Of a DNA stretch of 64,000 nucleotides, positions 1 to 11,578 are shown piece by piece. Each line of letters begins with the position of its first letter. Within the stretch, counting starts at the first letter, position 1. The stretch is from Bugulina stolonifera (taxonomy: Eukaryota > Bryozoa > Gymnolaemata > Cheilostomatida > Bugulidae): the NCBI GenBank assembly GCA_935421135.1, contig OW285192.1:1717501-1781500 (forward strand), written 5' to 3'. The translations under genes were made by a program, and so were the position numbers. The notes beneath the pieces were generated by a model. That model saw only the letters and a program-made list of their open reading frames with translations. It ran no database searches and was not told the origin of the DNA.

Positions 1-357
1 GTGGGGCCTAGAGCAGGCTGTATATAGAGTGCAAAGAAGATGGAAGCTAGATGTATACTAAATTGGTCACCATGGTAACGAGAGTATAATTATAAAGAAT
101 GAGTAAATACCCACGATATGGTAGTGGTAGGGCAGGGATACTTATGATCATGTAACATTAGGAAAGGATGTTTGTGGTTATGTAGTGTAATATACTGTAA
201 TGCTGTGTAATATCATGTTAATTGGCTGACTTACTCTAGATGATGACTCATAATTGAAGGAAGTAATACATTACAAAGTTCAAAGGTCAAGCTGTTGTAT
301 CGCAAGTGCAGTACAATGATATTCTCTGGGAGGTTATATTCTATACAATATTACAGT

Positions 358-1199
358 CAGGGCTTAAAGTGTAAATTTTTTTTTACAGGAACGCATCAAC
401 ATTACTTTTAAAGGAACGCATCAACATTACTTTTACAGGAACGCATCAACATTACTTTTACAGGAACGCATCAACATTACTTTTACAGGAACGCATCAAC
501 ATTACTTTTACAGGAACGCATCAACATTACTTTTACAGGAACGCATCAACATTACATGACTTTCACTATCAAACAGGAAGTCCGCTTATGTCTGGCTAAA
601 TTCAAAGAAGTAGCCATAGAGTTATTTCTATGGAAGTAGCACATCGATAAGATGTTTTTACAACAAATATTTTGTACCTACTCCTGTTCTCTGTGTGTAA
701 ACAAGCATTTAATAAATATCATAGTTATATCTACATTTCTGTTTAGAAGAGTGGTATTGAGCCAGTGTTGGAAGGTGCTTGCAGAAAATGTTTGAGCAGT
801 TTAGATTTGTCTCCCTTGTTTTCCTGTCAATATTCAAAATGTTATATATTTTTGAGTAAACAGTAGTACTTTGGATCTTCTAATATAAAAATGTTTGCCA
901 TACATATTGCCATCTAATTTTCATGTGTTAATGTGTAGGAGATACTAATATTAAATGAAAAATACTTTAGACACCCATTAATGACCCTATTCAACCGAGT
1001 AAGTTAGCGACCTATCAACGTTTCGAGCGAGGGCGGTCTGACTGACTGTAGTTAGTAAAGGAGCTATACCTTTCCTAAAACAACTAGTAGACTAGCTAAT
1101 GTACTGAAAATGCAACCGGAACGCGTACCTGTAAGAATAGCTCTAATAAATCCTTACCAGAACGGCGTTCCGGTGCGTTCCGGTACACTTTAAGCCCTG
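358..1199. mobile_element. hAT-like non-autonomous DNA transposon
   Basis: The ends are inverted copies of CAGGGCTTAAAGTGTA (left) and TACACTTTAAGCCCTG (right). Both sides are flanked by the identical 8-bp direct repeat ATTACAGT (350-357 and 1200-1207), which is the target duplication size of the hAT superfamily. The 842-bp body has no transposase frame, so it would need a transposase from elsewhere. It carries a short tandem array just inside the left end. Confidence 0.8.
381..555. repeat. 25-bp tandem repeat, 7 copies
   Basis: Seven almost identical 25-bp units (core GGAACGCATCAACATTAC) lie just inside the left end of the hAT-like element. One unit has AAAGG for ACAGG. Subterminal arrays like this can be transposase-binding regions in related elements; that role is inferred here. 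Confidence 0.9.
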
Positions 1200-1562
1200 A
1201 TTACAGTCCACATGTGCATGTACCCCTAGTCGTACCTGTAGCCGTAGCCGTACCGTACCTGTGCATCACTTGACCGACTAGCAACACGGAAACTAGGCTA
1301 CACGTTCTATCTATACACTGTAACTAAACAGTCCTAACTAAATTCTAAACAAGTAGTAGATATACATGGAGTGACAGGCATGTACAGTTATTAGATTATA
1401 TGATAGTTTACAAGTGATAGTGATATACGTAAGGTAATATTCAGGTACTGAGTTACATAATAACATAATACATGTAGTATACAGTGTACATGGCATACAT
1501 GATAGAATCCTGGGCAACAGTATGGAGGTGAAACTAGCAATGGCATGATAGTACACACTTGC

Positions 1563-3782
1563 CAGGGGCGTTTCTAGAAAATTATCAAAGGGATGGCGAA
1601 ATCAGCAGGCCGGGGGTCCAGGGCAGCGCCCCGGTCGCTGAAGCCGCTGAGCGCATTTCAGTGTCCAAAACTGCATCCAGAGCTCATCTAAAAGACAAAA
1701 CTGTGGTATTTCAAACAGCTCTTTTTTGGATGCCGGTGAAAAATATTGTCAAAATGGACGAGTAATCCATGTCAGCCATGCTAATCCTCAGACATGAAAC
1801 TATGCAAACCTCAGTGCTTCATCAATATATTTTAGACGACCTTGTATGTATGAACAGAGTGCATGCAGCTAATTCTTCCTAGTGTAGCTAAGCAACTGCT
1901 CGCCACAAAAAAATTCTCGCCTAGACATAGGCTGATCATTTATCATAGGAGTTGCCTTGGCCTGTTCAAGCTTTCTAAGGAGTTTCCCTCTCTTTACTAT
2001 AAACCAGCCAGGTATAGGAAGGGTAACTTTTGGAATGATAATGTCTAGATTTAATCACGCGGTATAGACAGACAGATTAGATACGGGCTAAAGTATATTG
2101 GTTGTTCAGTTTGGCTAGATAATTCAGTTTACATGTACATACTTCCAAGCACTGATTACAATTATAAAAGTTCTACGACTGCAGTAGGCGTATATTATGT
2201 AGGCTGGTATTTATTGTAATACAAAACCATGTTTAACACAACTTATAGTTGGAATACACCAAATGTGTTCTTTGCTACTTACGAGAAATTAAGATATAAA
2301 TGCAAATATATCCAGACCAGACTATTGAGTATTCAAATATCAGATAGGTCTATATCATATTCAAAACCTAAAGAGAGCAAGACAAGTGGTTACAAACAGA
2401 TTATCCAGGCATCGCATGTTACACCCGCTTAGGGGTGTAGCGAAACCACCTACCCCCTACCCTACCCACAAAACTGCCTACTCTACCCTACCCATACGAA
2501 ACCACCTACCCTACCTTCGATACCACCTACCCTTCACTAAACAAGCCTTGAAGGCTTTAATAACAGATAAGGATTATCCCTAAGGTTAGTCTACATCCAC
2601 TTACCATCAAATCAATGAAAAAAATTATGAAAATGCTGGTATATTATCTATAATAGAAGCCAATCTTATTTATATTTATTTTTTATTTTCAGATTTTCTC
2701 TCTGCCTGAGTACTAGTAGATTATATTATAGCACAGCTTTATTACGTTACTAAATAGAGAAGCGCGCAAAGTCAGTCGTTAAACTAAGGCTAACATCAAT
2801 ACTTATCTTCTCCCTGAGTTCTTAGGTTGTGATGAATATACATAAGGGTCACCACAGTGACAGTTAGTAGTAGTTTTAGTTTACTTATTATATATTATTA
2901 TTATTATTATTATTATTATAATGAAAGATGTTTTTAAAATTTATTATTACTATTATTATTAACATCAATAAACATTTCAATAAAATAAATACCTATTTTT
3001 AATTTTACTATAATTAGTAACTTTTGTTGTTTTTTTATCGCTTCAATTACACAATTTGCTTATTGGTTTACTAGCATAAGCTGTACAACAACTAAAATAA
3101 TAGAATATGAATATTTATTAATTTAATATTATTATTAATAATAATATTAAATTAATAAATATTCATATTGTACTATTTTAGTTGTTGTACAGCTTTTGCT
3201 AGTAAACCAATAAGCAAATTGTGTAATTAAAGCAATAAGAAAAAAAAAATTACTAATTATATTATAAATAACTATTACTAATTCAGTAATTGATATTATT
3301 TATATTTATCAAATTAAAATTTAAATTATAATTAATAATTATTGATTATCATTGACATTATATTTTATTATTTTATTATCAGTAGTATTAGACTACTTCT
3401 ACTACAACAAAAGTCACCAGTCAGTTATATATCATATGGACACAAAATGTTGCATTCTCACTTCAAAAAGTCAAGTAGATTAGTAGTGGCAGCAAATTTG
3501 CCATAAAATTCTCAATCCAAAATAAGAATGGTAGTTTTTCCTATGCTACTCACAATGATTGAGAGAAGGGATCAAGTTAGCAAAGATTTGGTATACTAAA
3601 CTCTATGAAATAGGTATCGTGGGTGACACAACTTTCCATTTTAGACGGTGCACACAGGCTATTGCTGGTTGCCTTGACAACCAACAAGGCTAAATACAAT
3701 GTAGAACATAATCCGTTTTGACTTTTGGTTAGTGCAAAGGGGGGTCGCACGACTCCTGCGACAATAGCTAGAAACGCCCTTG
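1563..3782. mobile_element. 2.2-kb TIR DNA transposon, non-autonomous
   Basis: The left end CAGGGGCGTTTCTAG and the right end CTAGAAACGCCCTTG form a 15-bp terminal inverted repeat with one mismatch. CTTGC flanks it on both sides (1558-1562 and 3783-3787), a 5-bp target duplication. No transposase could be read in the interior. GC-rich text near the left end (about 1605-1660) contrasts with the AT-rich remainder. The superfamily is uncertain: the CAGGGG start is hAT-like or P-like, but hAT elements normally leave 8 bp. Confidence 0.6.
3003..3262. repeat. Large AT-rich palindrome
   Basis: Two arms of about 125 bp are near-perfect reverse complements, centred near 3135 in a TAATATTATTATTAATAATA core. 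It lies inside the 2.2-kb transposon and is probably a nested foldback or MITE insertion. Confidence 0.75.
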
Positions 3783-4093
3783 CTTGCTGGCCATGTGTCC
3801 AGTATACAAGTATATACACCATGTGCACTGTATACTGCTGTGTACCCACCTCTCTCTAACTGTTCTGTGAATATAATATATAATGTACATATACATGTTC
3901 ACTAGGTAGTAATAAGCTTAAAGATGTCATTCATCAGTTTATACAGTCACACCATACTATGGATATGTTACTGTATTTAACTATTTCTATCATTGATCAA
4001 CATGTTGATGCAATCACCAAGCACCAAAACATATTAATTCTGCCAGTTTCCCTCCTATAAACTGAGGGTGTTATTTACAATGTACTATAATAT

Positions 4094-4760
4094 TGTAATG
4101 GTACGCGCAGTCGTCTCCTACACCTGACACTCATTATTATGTGTGCTTACATGTATATATCTACTTGCATTCTACCTTGTGTAACTTCTATATCATTGTG
4201 TATACTTGTAAGATTATTACTAAGTCTTTTAGTGCCTTTTATACCCATGTACAGAGGCCCGATCTCTCAGAATTACTTGATATTCATTTTGTACATGAAT
4301 TGGATCATTATAAGCAACTTTTGTAAAACCCGACCCATTTTGGGTCGGCCGTCAGGCTTCCGGCGGTCATGTTGTTGCGCAACTTCCGGACGACCCTATG
4401 TCGTCTTTTCCCGACACTACGTCGGGCGGAAGTCCTTATACTATATAAAGGGCATTGTTTCACTGTTCATTGTCTCAGTCTTCACTTGGCTTTCAATAAA
4501 GACACATCTATACTTGATACAGAGACTTTCACTTCCTTTTGTCAGGTCATTCGCTTAGCGAACCGCCTACTAGGTCGGATCACTCTCTTTCAACGTATAG
4601 TCAGACTTGGGACCAGATGGGTCGTCTCTGGTAGTTATTGGGCTACTGAGACCGCTCGATCTTTCATGTAATGAGAAGGCCTAGCACCACTCATAGGCAC
4701 TTCAGTTTTGGGTCGGTAGTCGTCTAAGGACGACCGCACGAATTTCCAGAAACCATTAAA
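4094..4760 (+). mobile_element. Solo LTR, family 1 copy 1
   Basis: The element starts TGTAATGGT and ends ACCATTAAA, and is flanked by a 4-bp duplication ATAT (4090-4093 and 4761-4764). It holds a TATA-like box (about 4438-4449) and a polyadenylation signal AATAAA (4495-4500) in LTR order. A homologous copy lies at 53915-54730. No internal retroelement genes adjoin it, so it is a solo LTR, probably left by LTR-LTR recombination. Confidence 0.7.
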
Positions 4761-4891
4761 ATATTGCATATTCCCCTCTTTGTGTGACGGACATGGTGCC
4801 ACACGTAACAACAGCTAACACGCACTATAGCCTGTACACCCTTAACCCTACATCACGAGAAACAGGGACACGGCGTAAGCCACCCTTACCC

Positions 4892-7800
4892 CTACATCAT
4901 AAGAAACTGAGCATAATGTAACTCTAGTTTTCGATGCTTTATGATGTCAGGTTGGTCATGCAGTAGGAGCTGTAGCTCTAACATTCCATTGTCTAGACCT
5001 ACGTATATCACAATGTATATGAGTATATCACACTGGTGTGTACATACACATACAATGTACATGTATATGTACATTTATATGAGTATATCACAAGGTAAAG
5101 TATGTGTAGTATAAGTATTACCTGTTAACTCTGAATGAAGTAGAAGTACATGTATATCCCCCAGTTCACTCACTGTGTAGTACAGAGTATAAACTAACAC
5201 TGATAACAGCTAATAACTCCTGGGGTTAATAAACGCCAGCACAAAGTACTGCTTGTCTCTTTGTATAGGAGACAATAATACAATATATAACCTTTGTAGC
5301 CTCAGTCTCACTCATATTCAAATAGTCTACATGTAGATAAGAGGGGGGGGGGTAATGTGTGCCCTCAGTAAGATTGCCAAAATTAGACTAGGTTTTGGGA
5401 CAATAGACTGTGATGACAAAAACTGACAGTTGCTATGTTTGTTTAGTGCTTGCAACTATTTATGTTGTTAGCAAAGGATGGGCTGAATTATTTACAATAA
5501 AAATATTGTTGGTCTCAAGTGTAGGTAGACCAATTAGGATTGTATCAACAACTAAACAGTTAAACACTGTCACCATTGATATACATTGTAAGTACATGTA
5601 CTGGTATCTACAATGCACAAGAGCTAACACCTACAGAACATGTAGACTAGAACATGTAGGCTACATGTATGCCTTGCTGTACAAGATAAGTATTGCTGGT
5701 GAAGAAGAGTTTTTAAACTGAGGCTGCTCAACCCCCCCCCCCACCAGGAAGTCTGTATATTAGTTTATGTCGTGGTGGGGTTTCCTGCAGTGCAATCTGC
5801 TTATGTACATGTATATAATATACAATGTATATAAACCTAGAGATATATTACACTGTATGTGTATGTGTGCTTACCTGGGTCTCCTCATACTCCGAAAGCA
5901 CCCTCATCTTTTCTGACCTGGTTCCTCTCTACAAATAAACAACGTTATAAATAGGTCACAGTTTGTTATTTGTTTGTTTGTTTGTTTGTTTGTTTGTTTG
6001 TTTGTTTGTTTGCTTGTTTATTTTTTACAGCTACAGACAGTTTTTCTAGAAAAACTACAAACAGAATACAAACCTGACCAATAATATGGTACACATACAC
6101 TGTACTTACGCGTACGCTGCACTTACACATACACTGTACTTACGCGTACGCTGCACTTACGCGTACGCTGCACTTACACGTACGCTGCACTTACGCGTAC
6201 GCTGTACTTACGCGTACGCTGCACTTACACGTACGCTGCACTTACACGTACGCTGCACTTACATGTACGCTGCACTTACACGTACGCTGCACTTACACGT
6301 ACGCTGTACATACGCGTACGCTGCACTTACACATACACTGTACTTACACGTACGCTGTACTTACACGTACGCTGCACTTACATGTACAGTACATGGTGTG
6401 TAACTCAGACCAGACTTACTTAACCCCACGTCTACCTCACCATCTACAGAGGAGGCACCTCTATTACTACTGATTTAAGTTTTAAGTATTTTAATCAAAA
6501 TTAGCATCATTGGTCCAAAAACTCTTTTATTTCAAACAATGTTGAAGCTTGCAGTGTATCAAAGCACTATCCACACATAATAGTACCAAGCATCATAAAC
6601 TGAAAGTTTACCAGTAAATAAAGTATGTCTTACCTACTGAGTGCTAACAAGATATCTATTAGATACGGTGTACCCTAGGGCAGTACAGTAGAGTAATAAT
6701 GCATGTAGTTATCCTACTGAATGTCGGCTGACGATAGATACACTACAGGAATGCATAGTGTATATTGTGATGAGTCTAAATTATTTGTAATACTTACACT
6801 GGAATAGAATCATCTGCTAACATGCAATACCAAACCTATGACTCTGCCTACAGTTATGGTAATAACTCACTCAAGGGTACGGCATATCTTCCTGACAGAT
6901 CAGAGACAGGAAATGAGGTCATAGGTGAAATATCTCATAATATATCCCACACACCATAGATGTAGCATTATAGACTATCTTATACTACTACATTTGGTTA
7001 CAGTGTTAGGTAATTCCCATTTGAAACTGAAGCTGTATTTCTGTGTTTACGTAAACCAAACAATCCACTGTACTTGGGAAAGTTAGAATAAGGTGAACTA
7101 TTTTTTCCCAGCCAACTATATTACCTGCGTAGTGTGTCTATGGTGAGAGTTGGACAATGCACCATTCTCTTGAGGTTTATGGTATTAAAGCACACTATTT
7201 AATAATTTACCCTGAATATTTATCAACATACACTACGCTATTGTGACATGTACATGTATCTGGTGATATAACACAGTGTGTGTTATATGAACAAAACTGT
7301 TGCTTGAATAAAGCGGTCATGGATCTATTCAGTGAAAACGTTTTTCAAATTAATATTTATAATGTGATCTTCACAAGGAATCTGCGTTGTGTAACATGGT
7401 TGGGAGAGTAATACTCTCAAAGTCAATATGAATTATCATTTCAATTTACCCAGCAGTAATAACTGTATACTAATACATTGTACATGTACATCGAGGTCAA
7501 CATTAACATCATAGACATGCAGACATTGCAGCATACAATTCAAACAGTTAACTGAATCAGGAAATGATTGAGAACTACATGCAGGTAAACGGCGGAACTG
7601 AGAGTTTACCTGCTGCAATGACATCTCTACTTGGTAATTGAAAGCATCAGCTAAACTCTTTGCGTCTCTATTCCGAGCAACACTTTCTCGCACTTCTCTT
7701 GGCTTGCTGCCAAAAGGCCAACCCTGCGCTGCTTCCTGTAAACATGGGGATACTAGTCAGGTTGATCTATATACAGGTGAGGTGTTAAACACCTAAACAG

Positions 7801-10225
7801 TACACTGTATGCAGATTGAGTACATACAGATACATGTAAGAATCAAAACTAAACCATAGAGTTACTCCACTGGAAACAATACTATGCTCAAAACACCCAA
7901 TCACAGACTGGCGATTCTCAATCCAGAATGTTCATTGGTTGAAAACACTCGCTTCTCGTCTGTCGACTTATTTCTACCAGTTTTTGCTTTTTATGTTTCG
8001 TTTTTGATACTGCATTGCAGTAGCCAATCACTGACGCTCATATGATCGGCAATATGAATGGGGAAGCCTGTGAGAATTGACAGACCATAGCCACAGCATG
8101 ATATGTGGAAAGATAGCCTGAGTTACATGCACAGTGAGTGCCCTGTCCTTTCCTTCCACCAAGTCAACACCCACCCGACCAACCTGACTGTTGGTAGAGA
8201 ATAGGCTGTAGGTAGAAGTTACACCAGACAATAAGTGGATAGCCTGAGAGGAGAGTTCATCGACCTCCACTTACATCATTTATTTCATTTAGTCATTTGA
8301 AGTTGGTTCACAATCGGAGGAGTTTGCAGTTGATGTGGTATGATCGATCCACAGATTTATTGTAACACATTTTCGGTTTTGTCATGACATGCCTATCGTT
8401 TTGAATTTGTCGCATTAGTTTGAACTGAATGCTGCAGTAACATAAGTTTGCTAAAGCGAGTGTTGTCCTGTAATAGATGCTTAGTACAACCACATACCTG
8501 TTTCTCTTCTGTAGATGTGTGTGGATAGATAGAAATATTCTAATAAATCGCATCCAATGTGCATAGGACTGACGGTAGCTACTGTGTAAAGATGTGAATG
8601 TGCGTGTAACTAAACTATCTGGGTGTAAGTTGAAATATTTACTCAAATATCTTAGCTTAGTTTCCAACAAGATTGCAATATGAGTTCACATAAAAAACAT
8701 ATCGCTCCCTCTTTGTCTAGTCACGTACTACCAGAGCAGAAGCTAGGCCTATTGTTTGAGTGAGTGACACAGGAGAGGTTGTGTACATAAGAATCAATAG
8801 CCCACACTATGCACTTGTTTTTATACAAACTGTGGGCCATAAGCTGATTGTTGATGATATAAACAGCTTCTTTGTATTAGAGAAATGAGCCATCACTGGC
8901 CATATTAATATTGTATCTAACTTGACTATAATAATATCACTAATATTCTATTAACTCCTCAGTAACTGAACATCTACCTGCAAATACACAATTAATTGGT
9001 ATCAGAGTAGAAGAGGTTGAGTTAACAGTTAATTGATGAGGAGTTCTTGTGAATCTTAGCTGAGCTCTACTCATTTATAATGTGACTCCAGAGTTGTCTT
9101 CTCTACATTGTTGACTGTAGCAGTGCATTTGTGGAGAACATAACTCTCTGAGGCTCATTGAATACCTAAACAAAGTAATGGCCAGTTCAGTTCAACAACT
9201 TTCTGAGTTTCTACTTGAAGTTGTAATTACATGGCTAAAATTTGAAGAGCGCCTGTGTGTGACCTACATGTACATGTATTTTCTGGATATTAACCTAATT
9301 ACCAGTGCTCTAGTTTGTCCACTTTGATTGTGTTTTGTTCGTTATCCGTGTGAATTCACTCGTGTAGCCCTATAATAAGATCTCGATCTCTAGGTCTGTG
9401 GTCTAGCGAGGCATGTTGACGTGATAATTCACACTTGGTGGAGTTTCCCACAGACACAATGACACAACGTACAATGATAACATTCACACATTCTCTGTAA
9501 TATTCATCCTGCATGCGCATGTACTACGTAGTTGTATAATACTGGTGCTAAGAAAAATAGTCTATTATGTCACGTTAGACGTTATAAGTTACACGTTACA
9601 CCTTACACATTACACATTACACATTACACACTACACGTTACACATTACACATTACACGTTACACGTTGCACGTTACGCGTTAAGCGTTACGCATTACGCG
9701 TTACTCGTTACACGTTACACATTACACGTTACACATTACACATTACACGTTACACCATATTGTGTCAGTGAACAAGTTCTGAGACTGGTGCGAATTCTAT
9801 CGGTTTTGTTATTAAAATAATCGACGGAAAATTTTACTACAGTTGCAAGTTAAAATCAACCTTAGCTACGTGTACATGTTGGAATATCGTACCTTCTATT
9901 GTAAGCAAGTCATACCATTTACAAATACATATAGAATATATAGATCCTTTCAAACAGTCTACTTGATGTATACATGTATTGTTAGGTTCTCAAATTTGTT
10001 AACACTATAATTTAATTTTTGTTTCGGAAAAAGTTTCAGATAAATTTTGTGTTAATTCTATGATTATCCTTCAATAATGTCCTGTTTAGTTTATTGTTTA
10101 GAAATTTACAGCAAATTAGTCTAAGGTCTGTCAGTAAGAGTTGAACTATGAATGCATGCCTTTCCATAAGCTAATATTACCTTTGTATCCAGGATCCACT
10201 TGAGAGCGTCTGCACAAGAAGTCAT
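4892..10225 (-). CDS. Gene C: unrecognised 123-residue protein, 6 exons
   Basis: Function not recognised. The proposed exons, read 5' to 3' on the minus strand, are 10225-10181 (ATG, reads MTSCADALKWILDTK), 7735-7610 (42 residues, including GWPFGSKPREVRESVARNR), 5928-5875 (18 residues, ends SEYEETQ), 5784-5745 (13 residues) and 4998-4892 (34 residues, ends HYAQFLMM then TAG); that makes five coding blocks, with any sixth exon being 5' non-coding. Phases are 0, 0, 0, 1 and every junction keeps the frame. Acceptors such as TTTACAG and TTTGTAG and donors such as GTAAAC and GTAAGC are visible. The product is hydrophilic and rich in charged residues, with no signal peptide or membrane helix, so a cytosolic protein is likely. 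The 40-nt exon at 5784-5745 was accepted mainly because it repairs the phase, so the last third is the weakest part. Confidence 0.45.
5966..6018. repeat. (TTTG)n microsatellite
   Basis: About a dozen TTTG units in a row, in an intron of gene C or its flank. Confidence 0.95.
6092..6395. repeat. 17-bp tandem repeat array
   Basis: A unit resembling GCTGCACTTACRCGTAC is repeated about 18 times with C/T and G/A drift. Because 17 is not a multiple of three and the unit has no stops, all three plus frames stay open, which produces a spurious 105-residue frame. It lies in an intron of gene C. Confidence 0.9.
9588..9755. repeat. 7-bp TTACACR tandem repeat
   Basis: TTACACA and TTACACG heptamers are repeated with drift to TTACGCG in the middle. 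The repeat lies in the first intron of gene C. It does not match the metazoan telomere hexamer TTAGGG. Confidence 0.9.
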
Positions 10226-10399
10226 GTTTCTGGTCACAGATCTGGTTCTATATGGAGATTGTCTGAACCTACAGTTCCCCAACTACTCTGCTGTAGTGTA
10301 GTGCTGTGGGGAACCAAGTGAAGGCACACAAAGGAGATTAGCGTGTACTGTGTATAATTATTATAGTAATACATGAGCATGTACTGCAGCTCATTGTAG

Positions 10400-11578
10400 T
10401 GTGTGTATATAATATACATGTAGTTATGTATATATATGTGTATTTATTAGGAATGTTTGAGTATATTTACTTCTAATCTAAATAACACAGAGGTGAGTGT
10501 TTACAATAAGTCAAATTATCTTATGCAAATTAATACACTACCAGAGTTTATTGTAGATTCTAATAAACTATTCATATAATGATAGATGTGCATGTAATAC
10601 TATTCTGTTATTTAGGCCTTACATACATGTGCATGTAGATTGGTGCAGGAAGGATACGGAGAATTTACACATCATCAAGCTGATTGGACTGATAAATCCC
10701 TCCTGAAATTGACTATCATTTTATCATTTTACAAGAAATTAAGAAACTATTACAATATAGTAAATGCATATTATTGCATTTCTTAGTACCAAACACTAAA
10801 CATTACATGGTCATTAATATTTTATTAATTATTTACGAAATATGAGCAGTAATAACTTCGAGAATTTTTTGAAAATCTACAACTTTATTACATCTGATGG
10901 AAGGTGTCAACACATGTGATGTCATCACCTATCAACACTTGTCATCACCTGTCTATACATGTCATGACATGTTAACAGATGCTGTCTGCTTGCCATGCCA
11001 GTATTTGACTACACTTTGTTGGTGGGAAATACAAGTAAGAGAGAGTAGACAACTCCAGATACACACTTCCATCATTACAATAGCATTGTGAAGGCACATC
11101 AGAGACGCACAATATAATATTAATAATAATAATGTAGTAAGTAGCACATGATGTACATGGTACAATGCAGATACCTACATTTGTAGATAGCACATTATAT
11201 ATTTACACTGCTGTATATACACAGAGCTACAACATGTGGCAGGTCCAATAGCTAGCACTTGATATATAGGAATAGACAATAATATAATATGATGGTGTCG
11301 AGAATTCAATTGACAATAAATTATAGTGCTCTACACTAACATACATGTTACTATCACTGCTCTATAACATACAATGTATGTTGGTTGTACAATTTATGTC
11401 TAGTACAACCTTTAACTACAGTATTATACATTTCTATAGAAAACAGCTAGCTATGGTGCATATATGCACCATAGCTAGCTGTTTATGCCTCATACATGTA
11501 TACTAGTACATCCGTGTATATTTCTCCACAAAGTATCGGTGAATAAAACATGTAGGCCTATATTAGCCTAGGATCTAG
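10400..11578. other. Intergenic spacer between genes C and B
   Basis: AT-rich sequence with only short, weakly composed frames. The only clear structure is the palindrome at 11441-11484. Confidence 0.6.
11441..11484. repeat. Perfect 44-bp palindrome
   Basis: Arms of 22 bp (AAACAGCTAGCTATGGTGCA plus TA) are exact reverse complements with no spacer. It lies about 95 bp downstream of the gene B stop codon, where it could form a hairpin in a 3' transcript. Confidence 0.95.

Noticed and set aside
6086..6403. A 105-codon plus frame
   Set aside because: Read-through of the 17-bp array.
8308..8670. Minus frame of 120 codons with a donor-like GTATGT
   Set aside because: Inserting it between gene C exons would shift the next exon into a stop; composition is not distinctive.
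9588..9755. Possible internal telomere repeat
   Set aside because: TTACACR does not match known animal telomere repeats and is degenerate.
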